This document shows, in pieces, positions 22,631-34,663 of a stretch of DNA of 64,000 nucleotides. The position numbers and the translations under genes are program-made. Under the pieces are notes generated by a model, which had not been told where the DNA came from, made no database searches, and saw only the letters and a list, made by a program, of their open reading frames with translations. This DNA is from Fagopyrum homotropicum. Its lineage: Eukaryota; Streptophyta; Magnoliopsida; Caryophyllales; Polygonaceae. Numbering within the stretch: position 1 is the stretch's first letter; every line of letters begins with the position of its first letter. The stretch spans positions 8,279,001 to 8,343,000 of the forward strand of contig BSWB01000002.1 in assembly GCA_033239125.1 (NCBI GenBank). The letters run 5' to 3'.

Positions 22631-22910
22631 GTGCATCGTGGTGGTGCTGGAACAACAACTGCAGGGCTTAAAGCTGCGGTACTAGTGTAAGATAATTATC
22701 TACAAATTCTTACTAATATCCCTGCTTTTGATATTTGATCCATGTTGTTTTTTGTGCACCGGTGTCCTACAACCATTGTACCCTTTTTCGGTGACCAGCC
22801 ATTTTGTGAAGATCGTGTACTTGCTAGAGGTGTTGCTCCACCGCCAATCCTAATGGATGAGTTCACACTTTTTAAATTAATAGATGCAATACATGCTACG
22901 ACCAGAGGTG
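22631..22910 (+). pseudogene. Sterol 3-beta-glucosyltransferase (UGT80) fragment
   Basis: Two exon-like pieces on the plus strand match the UDP-sugar binding region of UGT80 sterol glucosyltransferases. Piece 22631-22678 reads VHRGGAGTTTAGLKAA between a TTGCAG acceptor and a GT donor. Piece 22763-22910 reads CPTTIVPFFGDQPF, then RVLARGVAPPP, then MDEFTLFKLIDAIH. In intact enzymes these are contiguous. The base pair before the second piece is GG where an AG acceptor is expected, and no earlier or later exons are visible. The parent enzyme transfers glucose from UDP-glucose to membrane sterols; this fragment cannot. Confidence 0.82.
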
Positions 22911-23108
22911 CAAAGATCTTTTCAAGTATTCCTTTTGACTTACAATGCACAGAGCTGATTTTGTTAGTATGATACGGTTGGAGATGTGATGATAAGGATG
23001 GATTTAAGAAAGAAGATATTTCAATATTAAACATATTATATCTATTAGATTTAGGATAGTTTATATATTATAGTTTATACCTTTAAGATAATTTAGGATT
23101 ATATTTAT

Positions 23109-25910
23109 TAAGCATGTCCACGGGTTGGACCTACCGGGTCGAGGGTGCGGGAAGGGTGATACGGAACCGGACCCGTGTAAACGGCCAACCCATCGGGTTG
23201 GCGATCCGCCGGGTCACGGGTCAAACCCGACAGGTCGGCGGGTTGACCAATTTTTTCCAAACACAATTTTTTAAAAAAAGGGAAGAATTGGGCTTGAACT
23301 GGAATCCCGGTTGCCTACGTATTCTCTTGGGGAGGAGGAATCAAAGCCCACGTAGTTCTCTTACCTTTGTTTATATCCCCGATTGACCCTTACCTAAGTC
23401 GTCGGACTCTCCCGCTGATAAATCCGATGGCGTTTGTTGTCGTTCGTCGTCATCTTTGTCGCCTTCCTCCGCCGATAGGTTGTTTCTTTGTGTTCGCATT
23501 TCCGCTTTCCTCCAATCGGCTAGTAGGACTTGTGCCTACAACGTGTCGGGCAACATGTTTGATCTCGTCGGATCGAGCACCTTTCCACTCCGGCTAAAGG
23601 TTTGCTCAACCGCTACCGTTGAGGCGGGAACGGCGAGAATTTGTGCCACGATCCTTGAGAGGGTAGGGAACCTCATTCTCTCCGGTCGGCTCCACCATTC
23701 TAATATGTTGAAATTCTTCTTCTTCATTGGCAAGCTCAAAAGAAATGGTTAGATATTCGTCGAGTTTCGAATGGGAACTCAACGTGGTTTTTGCCCTTTT
23801 CGGGCCAAACAAATTTCTAGCAATTGATTTAAATTTAGGTGAAGTTGAAGATGAAGGACGAGGAGGTATTGAGAAGATTGACCTTGATCGGAAACACGAT
23901 ATTGAACCAATAATTCATCAAATAATTTTCTAATTCTAGCAATTATAGTAGAAACATGGCAATCGGGATGTTGTTCTAAATCTAAAAATTCATATTAACT
24001 TTCTAAAAATGGTTTTAAACCATCCATTTTACGTCTAGGAACTAACACAAATGCAACAAGAAAAATATCAGGTATAGTTGTATAATAATCTAACCATTTA
24101 CTTCGCATTGTATATATAGCATGTCAAATATTATCAATTAAAAGACATTGTTAAAGTGCAAATGCAATTTTAATTGCTACATAACAAAATATGTTTGAAG
24201 TTGGTGTACAAACATAACTAAAAGTATTAGTAGCATCATAAAAATATTTAAAAACCTCCATTACATCTCTTGCTAAAACCCAAGTTTCACCGAAAACAAA
24301 ATCACCGTCAATATGTTGTGCGGCAAAACAACTTAAGAGATCTCGATATTCATATGATTCAGAAATCATTTTGTAAGTAGAGTTCCATCTTGTACAAACA
24401 TCTTTTGAAAATTTTTTAGGATAAACGTCATTTTGTTTACAATAAGCATACCATTTAGTACATATATTTTTTTTAGACCAAAGTTCATTAAGAATTTTTC
24501 GAATAGGTTGTACTAAATCTCCAACATATGCTAAACCTTCTTGAACACACAAGTTTAAAATATGAGCGGCACACCTAATGTGAAAATTTTACATCCAATC
24601 GTCGGCTTACAATAATTGGTTAAATCTCTAACGGAAGTCGTGTTAGCGGAGGTGTTGTCAAAAACGATTGAAAAAACTCATGAAAGTAATCTATATTCTT
24701 CCAAAACATTTGCAATCAAACGGGCAATGTTTTGGGCGGTGTGTTGTTCGTTGAAAACTCGTAATGCTAACACTCTTTTGTTTAAAATCCAAATTTTATC
24801 AACAAAATGACAAGTAATACCCATATATGAATTTTTTTGAAAACCGTCGGTCCAAATATCACTACAAATAGAAACTTGAATATCACCATTTTCCATAAAA
24901 TATTTAATCAATTCTTCTTTATGCATTTTATATTTAAGCATCATTTTTCTTTTAGCGGTTTGGCGAGAAATCGGTTTATATGCGGGTTGAGCATGATGTT
25001 GCATCCAATTATTAAAACCAACATTTTGTGCAAAACTAAAAACTACAGAATCTACGGCTAACATTTCCGAAAATGCATCCATAGACGAAGCATGATCATA
25101 TGTAAATAAAGAAGGAGGTTGGTTAGAGGTAGATGCGTACCCGGTTAGTTGTGTTTGCCCTCGTGTCAATCCCATTTTTTGGGATGCTTGTTCTGAATAT
25201 GCCGCTTGTAGTTCCCGTAGCCTTCTCCCTTTTTGTGCTTGTATTGTGCCGAACAAAAATTGCATTTGACATAGTAAATCCCATTGGCATTGGGAGCACC
25301 TTTTGTGAACCAAAATCGGAAGACCGGCTCCGGGTAATGGGTCTCGGATTCTTGGGTGTTGAGGAAAGGAGGTGATTCCACGTTGATATCCTCCTCCTCG
25401 TGGATCTCGTGATCTCCACTTAATCCCCGCCTTATATCCGAATCGGTTGGAGGACCGCTAACGTAATGACGTCCTTGGCTAACATCTCCGCCGGATGAAG
25501 GACTACTAACGGAACGTCTTCCTCGGCTAGCCATTTTTGGTTGAATAATTGAATGTAGTAAGTAAGAGTTGTAAAATGGAAATAAGAGAATGAGAATATG
25601 AGATTAAGAGAGTAATTGAATGTAAGAGTTGGAAATTATGGAGAAATTGAGAGAGTGAATAGATGATTGTATGAGAATTGGTGTGAGATGAAATGAATTG
25701 GGTTTGGGGTATTTATATAAATCTTTTTGGGTTAAATATTATAGTTTATTTTTGTTTTATAGCCGTTGAGATTTTTTTTTAATGTTACTGTTGCCGGGTC
25801 AACCCGGCGGTTAAGGATCCCTCGACCCTTACCCGCACCCGTGACCCGGGGGAACCCGCACCCGTGGTGCCCGGACCCGCCGGGTCACGGGTCACCCGTG
25901 AACGTGTCTA
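23109..25910 (-). mobile_element. hAT transposon with a broken transposase, probable parent of the 22148 MITE
   Basis: The left end TAAGCATGTCCACGGGT is identical to the MITE end; the right end in reverse reads TAGACACGTTCACGGGTG, more diverged. Flanking octamers ATATTTAT and ATGTTTAC agree at six of eight positions, a weak target duplication. Both ends carry the GACCCGCCGGGTC-type subterminal repeats. Between them, on the minus strand, lies a hAT transposase with BED zinc finger and C-terminal dimerisation motif, interrupted several times. Confidence 0.85.
23536..25534 (-). pseudogene. hAT transposase, frameshifted
   Basis: The N-terminus starts at an ATG at 25534. Residues near 75-120 form a BED zinc finger (VKCNFCSAQYKHK ... 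YKRHIQNKH, C-x2-C and H-x4-H). Coding similarity shifts frame near 25166-25313, continues with YFMENGDIQVSICSDIWTD and YMGITCHFVD, the first catalytic Asp region of the RNase H-like core, then breaks again near 24678-24552, with KDVCTRWNSTYKMI beyond. The C-terminal dimerisation domain is at about 23540-23740 (ILEWWSRPERMRFPTLSRI, ILAVPASTVAVEQTFS). At least three breaks mean no full-length protein. Confidence 0.87.
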
Positions 25911-26166
25911 ATGTTTACTATCAATTAGAATATCAACTATATATTTCCTTTATTAACTAGCAGCCTATATATATGACCTTTAACAATAATCAAAGGGAGG
26001 CTCACGTTAAACCAAGAGGGTGTACACATTATACCTAGGAAGAGGCTCTATCTAGAACGAGCCTACTTTCATCTATCCATCAATCCACTTTCATCTATCC
26101 TCTTATTCACAAATTACGTGTGTCTTCTATTTGAGATTTCGATCCTACTTTTGGGACCGTAACAAC

Positions 26167-26180
26167 TTGGTATCAGAGCT
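26167..26180 (+). other. Primer binding site (Met-tRNA type)
   Basis: TTGGTATCAGAGCT directly follows the left LTR end (ACA at 26164). This is the usual plant LTR-retrotransposon primer site complementary to initiator methionine tRNA. Confidence 0.85.
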
Positions 26181-26187
26181 AGATCTC

Positions 26188-26721
26188 ATGGGTGACATGG
26201 AAAATTTAGAAGCCAAGTTAGAGGTTTTTATGCAAGGGATGATTACTCGTCAAAAAGCATTAGAAGAGAAGATGACGGAACTGTCAAATTCTTTTTTGGG
26301 GAAAAAAAAGGCTCCAACAACGTAGGGAGCTTAGGGTCCTTAAGTATATCCGAACTGCAAAGGGAGGATTGGAAAATCTCAAGCAAAAAGGGTTTGTTGA
26401 AGAGTATCAAAGCCAGTTTAGGAACTATTAGCAAGAAGTTTTGGTGTGACCACACAACAACACGTACACCTATTTATGGCGGGATTGAAAGAGAAAATCA
26501 AGGTTGGCTTGGAATTTCAACAACCGGGGAATCTCATAATCGCCATTGTTTTGAGCCATGCATTAGAGAAGAGGCAAATGGTTTCACAGGGGGCTGAAAT
26601 CCAAAAACTTTTAAAGCCAACGAGTTTTGACCAAGATAAAGTGTCAGATGTTGAAATTGCCTCTAATCCTCTACGAATTGAACCAAAATGTCTCTACGTA
26701 CTGGGCAACCTAGGAGGCTAG
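26188..26721 (+). pseudogene. Ty3/gypsy-like gag fragment
   Basis: The first frame (26188-26325) opens MGDMENLEAKLEVFMQGM, typical of the short coiled N-terminus of gypsy gag. After a frame change near 26320, 26446-26560 reads TTQQHVHLFMAGLKEKIKV and ALEKRQ, which resembles the retrotransposon gag core (L-x-A-G-L...). No zinc knuckle is visible. Broken by stops. Confidence 0.68.
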
Positions 26722-27137
26722 GATGCAATTATCAAGAGGGGCGAGAAGGGATGATGTCTTGAGCATGGTTATTTGCCAGGACTTATCACTTCTTCTTGCT
26801 AAAATAAGTGCGTCTGTTGAATTTGATACTTTACCCTCACAAGATTTTTCTGTTGGACCAATTTTGTGGGATTTTAGTTCCTCTATGAATACATCCTAAA
26901 TAGAAAACAATCTTGTGGAAAAGAGATATTCCATATTAAAAAGGAGGCTAACGTTAAACCAAGAGGATTTACACGTTATACCTAGGAAGAGGCTTTGTCT
27001 TTCTAGGACGAGTCTACTTTCATCTATCCTTCAATCTACTTTCATCTATCCATCAATCCCCTTTCATCTATCCTCTTATTGACAAATCACTCATGTCTTT
27101 TATCTGAGATTTCGATCCTACTTCCGGAACCTTAACA

Positions 27138-30100
27138 CATAACTGCAGGCTACAGCCGATTTAAGTTGTTCTTGGATCCATCTGTAGAGGCTGATGTCCA
27201 CAAATGAAGCTAGTTCTGATTGAACTGTATGTGTTTTGTACTATAAGGTTTGGCAGTATTGTTATTAAAGTTGTTGAACTTTGACAAATATAACAGGTGA
27301 AGGAGAGAGCAATGTAACTTTCTGAGGTCATGCAGAATGAAGACGGAGTAACTGGAGCTGTGAAGGCTTGAGACTAAGCCTTCAACGGAGCGATCTAGCC
27401 TCTTTTCCATAAGCAGGTGTTTTGGTTGCTCCTAAGTATCAAATAGGGTATTTGTTTAATTTACTTGCGTGTGCATTCTTGTATAGTTGCATTATGTTCA
27501 TATCCTTATTCCGAGGGGATAAAAACTCAGGCGGTAATACTGAAAACAAAAGCTCTCATTAGCACATCCCTTCAACTATCTTGCATTGTCAAGTTTGCAC
27601 TAATTGTAGTGAAATACTTGTGTATTTCTAGTAGAGACTTTGTTGGCTTGTAATTGGAATTGGCCAATCATTGCTTGGTTACCATCTCGGTCTCTATCAC
27701 TAAGGCACACCAGTATTTTCGGCTTTAGATTTTTTATACAATCATTCAATTGATGAATTCAGATGGAAATTGTGGCATATCTAAGTGATGTGGTTCATAC
27801 TACATTTTATTTTGATCTCCTATGTGAACAAATTAACTATATAACAAGATAAACAAATTAATTATATATCAAGAGAGAAATCAAGAGAAACAAGTTTTCC
27901 ACCATGGAAGTTGGGGAAGAAGTCTCTTAGATAACTCTCTAAACATAGAAAGTCATAGTCTCGTTTTACAACCCTCTAAACAAGGTCTGATATAAAATTT
28001 CTTCTTTAAACATATATGCTCTAGTCTAATTGTGTATGTTCTTTTGGTGTATTAATCTTCGTGTTTTCTCCAAACTATTTTAGCTTTGAACTTCATCTTT
28101 CATTTTTTTTCTTTCGGGAAATCAAATGTAACAACATTTTTCAAATTTGCTACTATATATAGGTTTTTTTCTATTGACCATGATTTACCATGAAACTTAA
28201 TTTTAAGCTATTGACATGGTTGAAACCTAATGCTTGATTATATTAAATTTACATTTTAAAAAGTCTCATACTTTGCATCAAACTAGACTATAAAGTTTTT
28301 TTTGAAAAAATTACAAACTTGATTGGTGGAAATTAGCGAAGACTCAAAATTAATAATTTGTCTGAAAGCTAGTCTGTCTGAAAAACGAGATAAGAGATAG
28401 AGTTACAAACTGTTCCAACGGTGAACACTTAAATTGTCTGAAAGCATGGGGAGGATGTCTAAAAGAAGGAAAGAGCAAAATAATAATTAATGAAAATTCA
28501 TCTTCCCAAAAGAAATCCCAAGTGTCTAGTCTAGGTAGTTGCACCGGAAGTTTGTTGTTAAGTGTTTCCCTGATATACATCAATGGTTGTCAGCACGGGG
28601 GTGCATTCCTGTATCGGGATTCAGACGCAAGAGGAAGAAGAGATAGTTGTAGTAACTCAATGCATTCATGTATCAAATCCTCAAAAAAGTTGAAGACGAG
28701 TGTCATGAATCCGTGAAGAGCGAGACACAAAAATGGTGAGTGTTGTTCAGGTCTAAAAGTTGAGGAATTGAATTGCGGCTTTTGAGCAACTGAGTTGGAT
28801 ATTTTGTATATGTTAAGATTTCAAAATTACAAACTTGGATCAATGGTACTTGTAGACCCAAGGTAAGGTAAGAGCTATTGTTTATTCATTTTGATCGACG
28901 GTAGACAAAGCTTGATTTAGCTTGTTCCTAGCATGAGCACTGTTACTAAATTTTTGGTTAATTTTTGGGTCCAACGGTCATCTGAGAATCCATTCATCCA
29001 CCAAAAAGAAATAGGTGAAATAGTCAATTCAATTGCTCCTTGTTTAACTATATATCAAGAGATCTCTCCGTATAATTAATACAGAAAATCACAAAATGAA
29101 CCCCAATAGCATACCATAGTCTATAATTGATCAATAAGCACACAACAAGTGAATGAAATCCCTATGATTCATCAAACTCTTGCATAAAAATAATTAAGCT
29201 CGATTCACCTGACATTACACCCATTATAGTAGAAGGTCTGTCACTTTTAGGACTAAGTTTATGCCAACCATAAGGCATAAGTATCAAATGCCCAAGCATT
29301 TGGAAGAACTCTTTCCCCTGAAAGATACATGTGATAATGTTTATTTTATTCTATATGTATATATTATTATGAAAATTATCATTGTTAACAAGTAATATTT
29401 CTTCATACACTGAGAGAGCTTGATGTATCAAAATATGACAAGTAATCTGCAATCAATAACAAGAACAACAAAATTCTCAATTCCCAGCAATCTCAAGCGA
29501 AAACTACACAAAGTAGAAGGAAGCACAAACAAAAAAGCAAGTTAGTTAAACCAAAAATCCACAATACAGAAAGTGGAAGGAGAAAGATGAGGAGCATAAA
29601 TTAAGTACCAACGACTAACCAACCAAAATTCAAACAATGGCAGGAATAAACATAAAAAAGGCAAATTCTGTGAGAGAAGGAGGTATAAACCTAAACATGT
29701 CAATAACTCAATATGTGTTTATGGGTAAATTTTGATGAATTTTATAATTTGTTACCCACTCACAAAAAGATGAAGTTCATTACAAAACGTCATTTTGATT
29801 AATTTGTATAAAACAAATTGGATTGTGTAAAATATAATTCCCATATACATATACATGCTTATACATATACATGCTTAAGGGATTTATGTTTATAAGCACA
29901 AAGTCTAACAAAGACTCAACAACTAATTAATTAAATGAAATTTAAATTATAAAGAATATCATTTAAATTTAAAAGAAAAATAAAGAAAATGAGAAATAGG
30001 ATTGGAGGAGTGCATGAACGTGGACAATCAGTTTAAGTTTCAAATCCACAGTAAATGAAGTTAATTAATTAACTTTATTAAGAAAATATTAATTTCAATT

Positions 30101-30699
30101 GTGGCATAGTGGGTAGTTTTCACGTAACTTCTCCCAAAATCTCTTTATTAGAAAGCTTTAATTTACCTATAAAAAAGGGTTGAAAATCCTTCTCTCTCTT
30201 CTTCCCTACATTCGTTGTCTTCTTCTTCTTCCCAACATCCGCAAGATTGAAATCGATCAAAATAAACTGCATATTTGGCTTTGTTTCTCTACGATCAAAG
30301 TTGAAAGTAAGTATGATTTTTTGTATAGAATTCAATAGCTTCTTTCAATTACAAATCATGCTTTTTCTTCATTCTCAACGTTGATCAAGATTTTGTGTTT
30401 TGGTATAAAAAATCATTTGCTCTTCCTTGGTTATGGTCTGTAGAATCCTTTTTGTAAAACAAATCTTACATTTTGTTTACAATGGGGATTCATAGCTATT
30501 ATCAGGATAAATCCACAAATATTTTTTTTAAGCATAAATGCTTTCTTGATATCAATATATATGACAGAGAAGGATGATATTGTTCTAAATTTCTTCTGTC
30601 ATACAAATTAACAAAGTTGTGTAGTGTTTGTTTTGATAGAGATGAAGAGGCGGGTGATAAAAAAATCAACTTTCTCTGCAGTTTATAGATTGTAGTTGA
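27138..30699. other. Gene-poor AT-rich region
   Basis: I see no gene. Short frames (for example 28350-28583 and 28522-28716) lack domains and splice partners. 29820-29880 has a small duplicated ATATACATGCTTA. Some of this DNA is likely decayed transposon. Confidence 0.4.
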
Positions 30700-30855
30700 T
30701 TGAAACCGATGGGTTTCTTTACTACAAAATCCGTGGTTGGTCGGAATCAAACGATTTCACCTCCGCAAAATCCGTAGTCGGACAGAATCGACGGATTTCT
30801 CCGCTACACCAAACTCCGTAGTTGATCGGAATCGATGGATTCTATTGCTACAACT
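30700..30855. repeat. Tandem repeat with unit AATCCGTAGTTGGTCGGAAT
   Basis: Three to four diverged copies, 42-52 bp apart, of a unit combining CCGTAGT(T/C)GG(T/A)C, GGAATCGACGGATT and a CTACA(A/C)-rich tail. GAATC..GGATTC gives each unit a small inverted symmetry. The unit is similar in plan to the 31478-31665 array. Confidence 0.7.
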
Positions 30856-31477
30856 TGAACACTTTGTGTCGATACAACGACCACAATCTGGACTAGGAAG
30901 GAACGACGGATTAATCTGAAGGGATAATAAAGAGACTATAAATCAAATCTTCTGTATATCTTCACTTCACTTTGAAACATAAAAGAAAGAAGAAAGTATA
31001 CAGAAGGAATAAAAAAATGATATTTAAATTACCTTCCTTTTAAAGGATTTTGATTTCCAACTAAATACGTGGAAATGATTGAACTCCTATTTAATAGGAG
31101 TTAATCAGCCTTAATTGTAATCAATTTGGTTATAAAGGAGATTAAAAATTAAAAAAAAAAGCCTTTAAAGAAAAACAGACTTAAAGATAAGAAGACAAAG
31201 TGAAAGAAATTGTTTCTTTTAAACTTTTGATTACAATATAAAAGGCCAATCAATGGGATTTAATTATTTTCCTATTAACAAGGGATCGAGATTAATTCCA
31301 GATCACTCAAAGTAATGAGGCTCACGTACATGGTTTCATGCATTGGAAGAAAAAAAATTATATATTGTTATTTTAATGAGCTTGGCCAAAAGAAAGTTCA
31401 AACCTGGTTTACAAAATAAAAATAACTGCTTAAAGAACGTAAACTGTAGCAAAAAAAATACAATTGTATACAAGTCT
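30856..31477. other. AT-rich spacer
   Basis: No coding signal or repeat structure was recognised. Confidence 0.4.
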
Positions 31478-31665
31478 CGTAGTTGGTCCGAAAGTATATA
31501 CTCGACCGCTACCTAAACTCATAGTTGGTCCGAAAGTAATTTATTTTCGACCTCTACTCAAAACCATAGTTGGTCCGAAAGTAAATACTTTCGACCACTA
31601 GCTTAACCCGTAGTTGGTCCGAAAGTAATTACTTTCGACCGCTACCCAAAACCCGTAGTTGGTCA
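31478..31665. repeat. Tandem repeat with palindrome GAAAGTAATTACTTTC
   Basis: Five copies of CGTAGTTGGTCCGAAAGTA at about 41-45 bp spacing (31479, 31520, 31565, 31609, 31653). Each complete unit continues as GAAAGTAATTACTTTCGACC, so the middle of the unit is a 16-bp palindrome or close to it. Confidence 0.9.
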
Positions 31666-31839
31666 AGTTTAAGACCTTTGCACAATTCATGCATAATCAA
31701 GGTGAAAAGCTAGTTCATCGCTAAAATTACCCCTTCCTAAGTGAAATACTAGTAAGCATTACTTACCGGTGTGAAAATTTTAACAGTTACGGACATGACT
31801 CTTGGCTTATAAAACCATACAAAGTCAAAATATTAAATA

Positions 31840-33290
31840 GTTCTAAGGTAGAACTACGTTATGACTTGATACTCGTTTTGAGTTACGTAGGAAATCCGAT
31901 CTCAAATAAAATTGGATTCAGTCGATCCGTCCAAGTAAAGTATAATTAAACTCAAACCTTGGACTTAAAAAATCAAAATTCGTCAAATGAACTACGAGTG
32001 ATTTGATGTCTGAAAAATATAAAAAACTATGTAGGAAACTCGACTTTTAAATTTATCGAGCCCAATCGCACAAATTAAATCGACTTTTAAAATAAAGAGT
32101 CAAACAAATACTCAAATCAAATTTAACACGGCTAAAAGAACTACGCATTGATTTGATTCCGTATTTACGGATACGTAGGAAATTTGATGCGAAATAAAAA
32201 TGTATCGAATTCAATCGCCAAATTAAAATTGTAGAACTACGTTATGACTTGATGCTCGTTCTGAGCTACGTAGGAAATCCGATATGAAATTAAATTGGAT
32301 TCAGTCGCCCCGTCTAAGTAAAGTATATCTTGAATTAAATCTTGGACGTAAAATGAAAAGACCAAGTTTTCTAAACTCGATATAAAGCATCCGCTTATCG
32401 AGTTAAACACAAATAAAAAAATCCAGACCATACGTCTTTTAGTTAGAACTACGTAAAGACTTGACGCCATTTTTAAAAGGCTACGTAGGTAACTCGATAT
32501 TAAGTTTAAATTATATCGGGTACAGTCGCAAATCAAATTCAAATTTTATGTCAAACGGACTACGAGTGATTTGATGTCTTAAAAATAAAAAGACTTACGT
32601 AGGAAACTCGATTTATAAATTATCGAGTCCAATCGCACAAATTAAATTGACTTTTAAAATATAAAGTCAAACACGGTTTAAAAAAACTACGTATGATTTG
32701 ATTCCGTTTATTTTTACGGATACGTAGGAAATTTGATACAAAACAAATACGTATTAAATTCAATCACAAAATATATTTTTGACTTTTATGAAAGTCATAA
32801 AGTTAAATTTTAAATATTCTCTTAATACAAAAGAATTCATATCAAATTCAATCACAAAGTATATTTTTGACTTTTATATGAAATGAAAGTCATAAAGTTA
32901 AATTTCAAACAATCATTTAAGAACTACGTACGACTTGATTCCTAATAAAGGATACGTAGGAAATTTGGTAAATTAAGAACCGAATTCAGTCACAAGTTTT
33001 AAAATAAAATAAAATAAAATAACCTCTCACTAATCTTGATCATGCGCGTGATAGCGGGATGAATTAAGCAACCCTTCCTAGAAGGTGGGTTTAATTTAAT
33101 CTTATGATGCATGATCGAGATATAAATACCATGCAAATGATAGTTGAATCATCGACTAGGCAACCCTTCCTAGAAGGTGGGTTTGGACTTTGATTCTCTG
33201 ATGCATGAAAACACCGCACGGAACTACGTAAGGCTTGATCCTCTTTAACGAGGTACGTAGGCAACCCGTCCAAAAACGGGTGCAGCCTAA
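31840..33290. repeat. Array of TACGTAGG-centred repeats, Tat/Ogre-like non-coding DNA
   Basis: At least nine diverged blocks contain (G)AACTACGT...GACTTGAT followed by TACGTAGGAAA(T/C)(T/C)(T/C)GAT, at about 31884, 32030, 32184, 32266, 32483, 32593, 32722, 32950 and 33252. Three block types (ending AATCCGAT, AACTCGA, AATTTGAT) recur in the same order, so there is a higher-order period of roughly 400 bp. The last block ends GTACGTAGGCAACCCGTC followed by ACGGGTGCAG. Text of this kind is familiar from untranslated parts of plant Tat/Ogre gypsy elements; that link is from memory of the family, not from a search. CAACCCTTCCTAGAAGGTGG occurs twice near 33070 and 33161. Confidence 0.72.
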
Positions 33291-33750
33291 ATCACCAAAA
33301 CAAACCAAACATCGGTATTTATATAACTTAGAATCAAAAGGTCAAAAAGAGAGGGTCGAACTCAAATAAAAAAAAATAAAATGTGTTCTGTAAATTTGTA
33401 TTCGAATAAAACATAAAAAAGACGTTTTGTAAATTTGTGTACATTTTTACTCAACAATATGTAACCCATGTAAAAACAAAATAATAACTTTGACCTGCTA
33501 CATGAAAAAGATCATGCAGTACATATCGGTATCTAATAGAGAACTAAATGTAACTCCTAATGGTATGTGCCAACATCAACATAGATATGGGTAAAGATCT
33601 GATGGAAGATAAAAGGGGGTGCAACACAAACACACGCACAAATTTAGGGAGAACAAGTGACTTAAAGAGCGGTAAACCATCAGAAAATAGTTACCAATTA
33701 TAATTACAAACAAAGGTCGTACAAAAACCTAGAATTTAAGAAATTCAATT
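33291..33750. other. AT-rich spacer
   Basis: No gene or clear repeat seen. Confidence 0.35.
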
Positions 33751-34663
33751 GTGGTATCATAGTTTCACGTTAAATTAATGGAACACACAAAACTCTAAGA
33801 AGAACCAAGAAGTTCAAGTAAGAGTCTACAAACTTTAAAATCATCGAACGATTAAACACTATATCATATAATGTATAATAATATCCATCATGGATGAATT
33901 GTTTCATCATTAGTAAGCTATTAGCTAGAAATTGTTTCATCACAAATGGCATTCTTCTTGACGTTTACAGAAGCATAGTGCAAGAAGGAAACATGACATT
34001 TTTTTGTCCAATCGGCTATCAAATAAGCACAAAATATCAGATATGCACAACATACTTAACATACCTAGTTGATAATATTTAGACAAGAATAGTCACAAAT
34101 CTGTGAGCAAAGATTGTCCATTTTGTCCAACATGATTATGATAAAACCAGATAGTATCACTATCAACATTAATTTGATAGAAACAACTCCAAGGGAAAGG
34201 TTGGCCCAAAAAGCAATATTGACTTAGTATAAAGGCAATGAATCTGAAAGCACAATCAACACCAAGCACTGCGACGATTTGCCCGGCATGTGCCTCTTGG
34301 ACAAAATGGGTGTGAATAGTCCATACCCATAATTTTCTTCGGATCGATGGACCCAGTTTTGTTAAAGATCTACCTCAGTGGTACATGGTTCTAATTATCG
34401 TGCTTCTCTTGAACAACGGGGTGTGTCATTGTTTGGGCCTGTAGTTTTATCTATCCTGGGCCGTGGGCTATGTGCCATGTTTTCTACTTTTGGAAGAATT
34501 AATGCTTTCTAATGGCTTCCCACGTTGAAAATAATAGAGCACGTCATATGGAAAATAAGTATATAAGAAGAACTCGGTTTAACCCTTCAACTCACGCAGC
34601 CGCGCAATGAGTGCAAAACAAACTTTTTCTTGTTCAATTAATTTAACGTGAAACTATGACATA
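33751..34663. repeat. Inverted-repeat-bounded segment (possible DNA element)
   Basis: ATCATAGTTTCACGTTAAAT at 33756 is mirrored by ATTTAACGTGAAACTATGAC at 34641; the arms match over about 27 bp with few differences and enclose 850 bp. No transposase frame is seen inside and a target duplication is not obvious. Confidence 0.6.

Larger units (their letters stand above)
25990..27137 (+). mobile_element. Short non-autonomous LTR retrotransposon with gag remnant (TR-GAG/TRIM-like)
   Basis: Two direct repeats, about 25990-26164 and 26938-27137, share GTTAAACCAAGAGG, TATACCTAGGAAGAGGCT, ACTTTCATCTATCC and TTTCGATCCTACTT and end in TAACA. The left one is followed at once by TTGGTATCAGAGCT (26167-26180), the methionine-tRNA type primer site. 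Between them there is only a gag-like stretch, no protease, reverse transcriptase or integrase. The right LTR has one extra copy of the ACTTTCATCTATCC motif. The outer LTR ends are not sharp and no target duplication was established. Confidence 0.83.

Noticed and set aside
26167..26180. tRNA gene piece
   Set aside because: Only the 12-base primer-site complement is present; no cloverleaf. It is a retrotransposon primer site.
28350..28716. Overlapping short frames on both strands
   Set aside because: No domains, no splice context, no codon signal.
31840..33290. CRISPR-like array
   Set aside because: Plant nuclear DNA, repeats diverged and irregularly spaced, no unique spacers of constant size.
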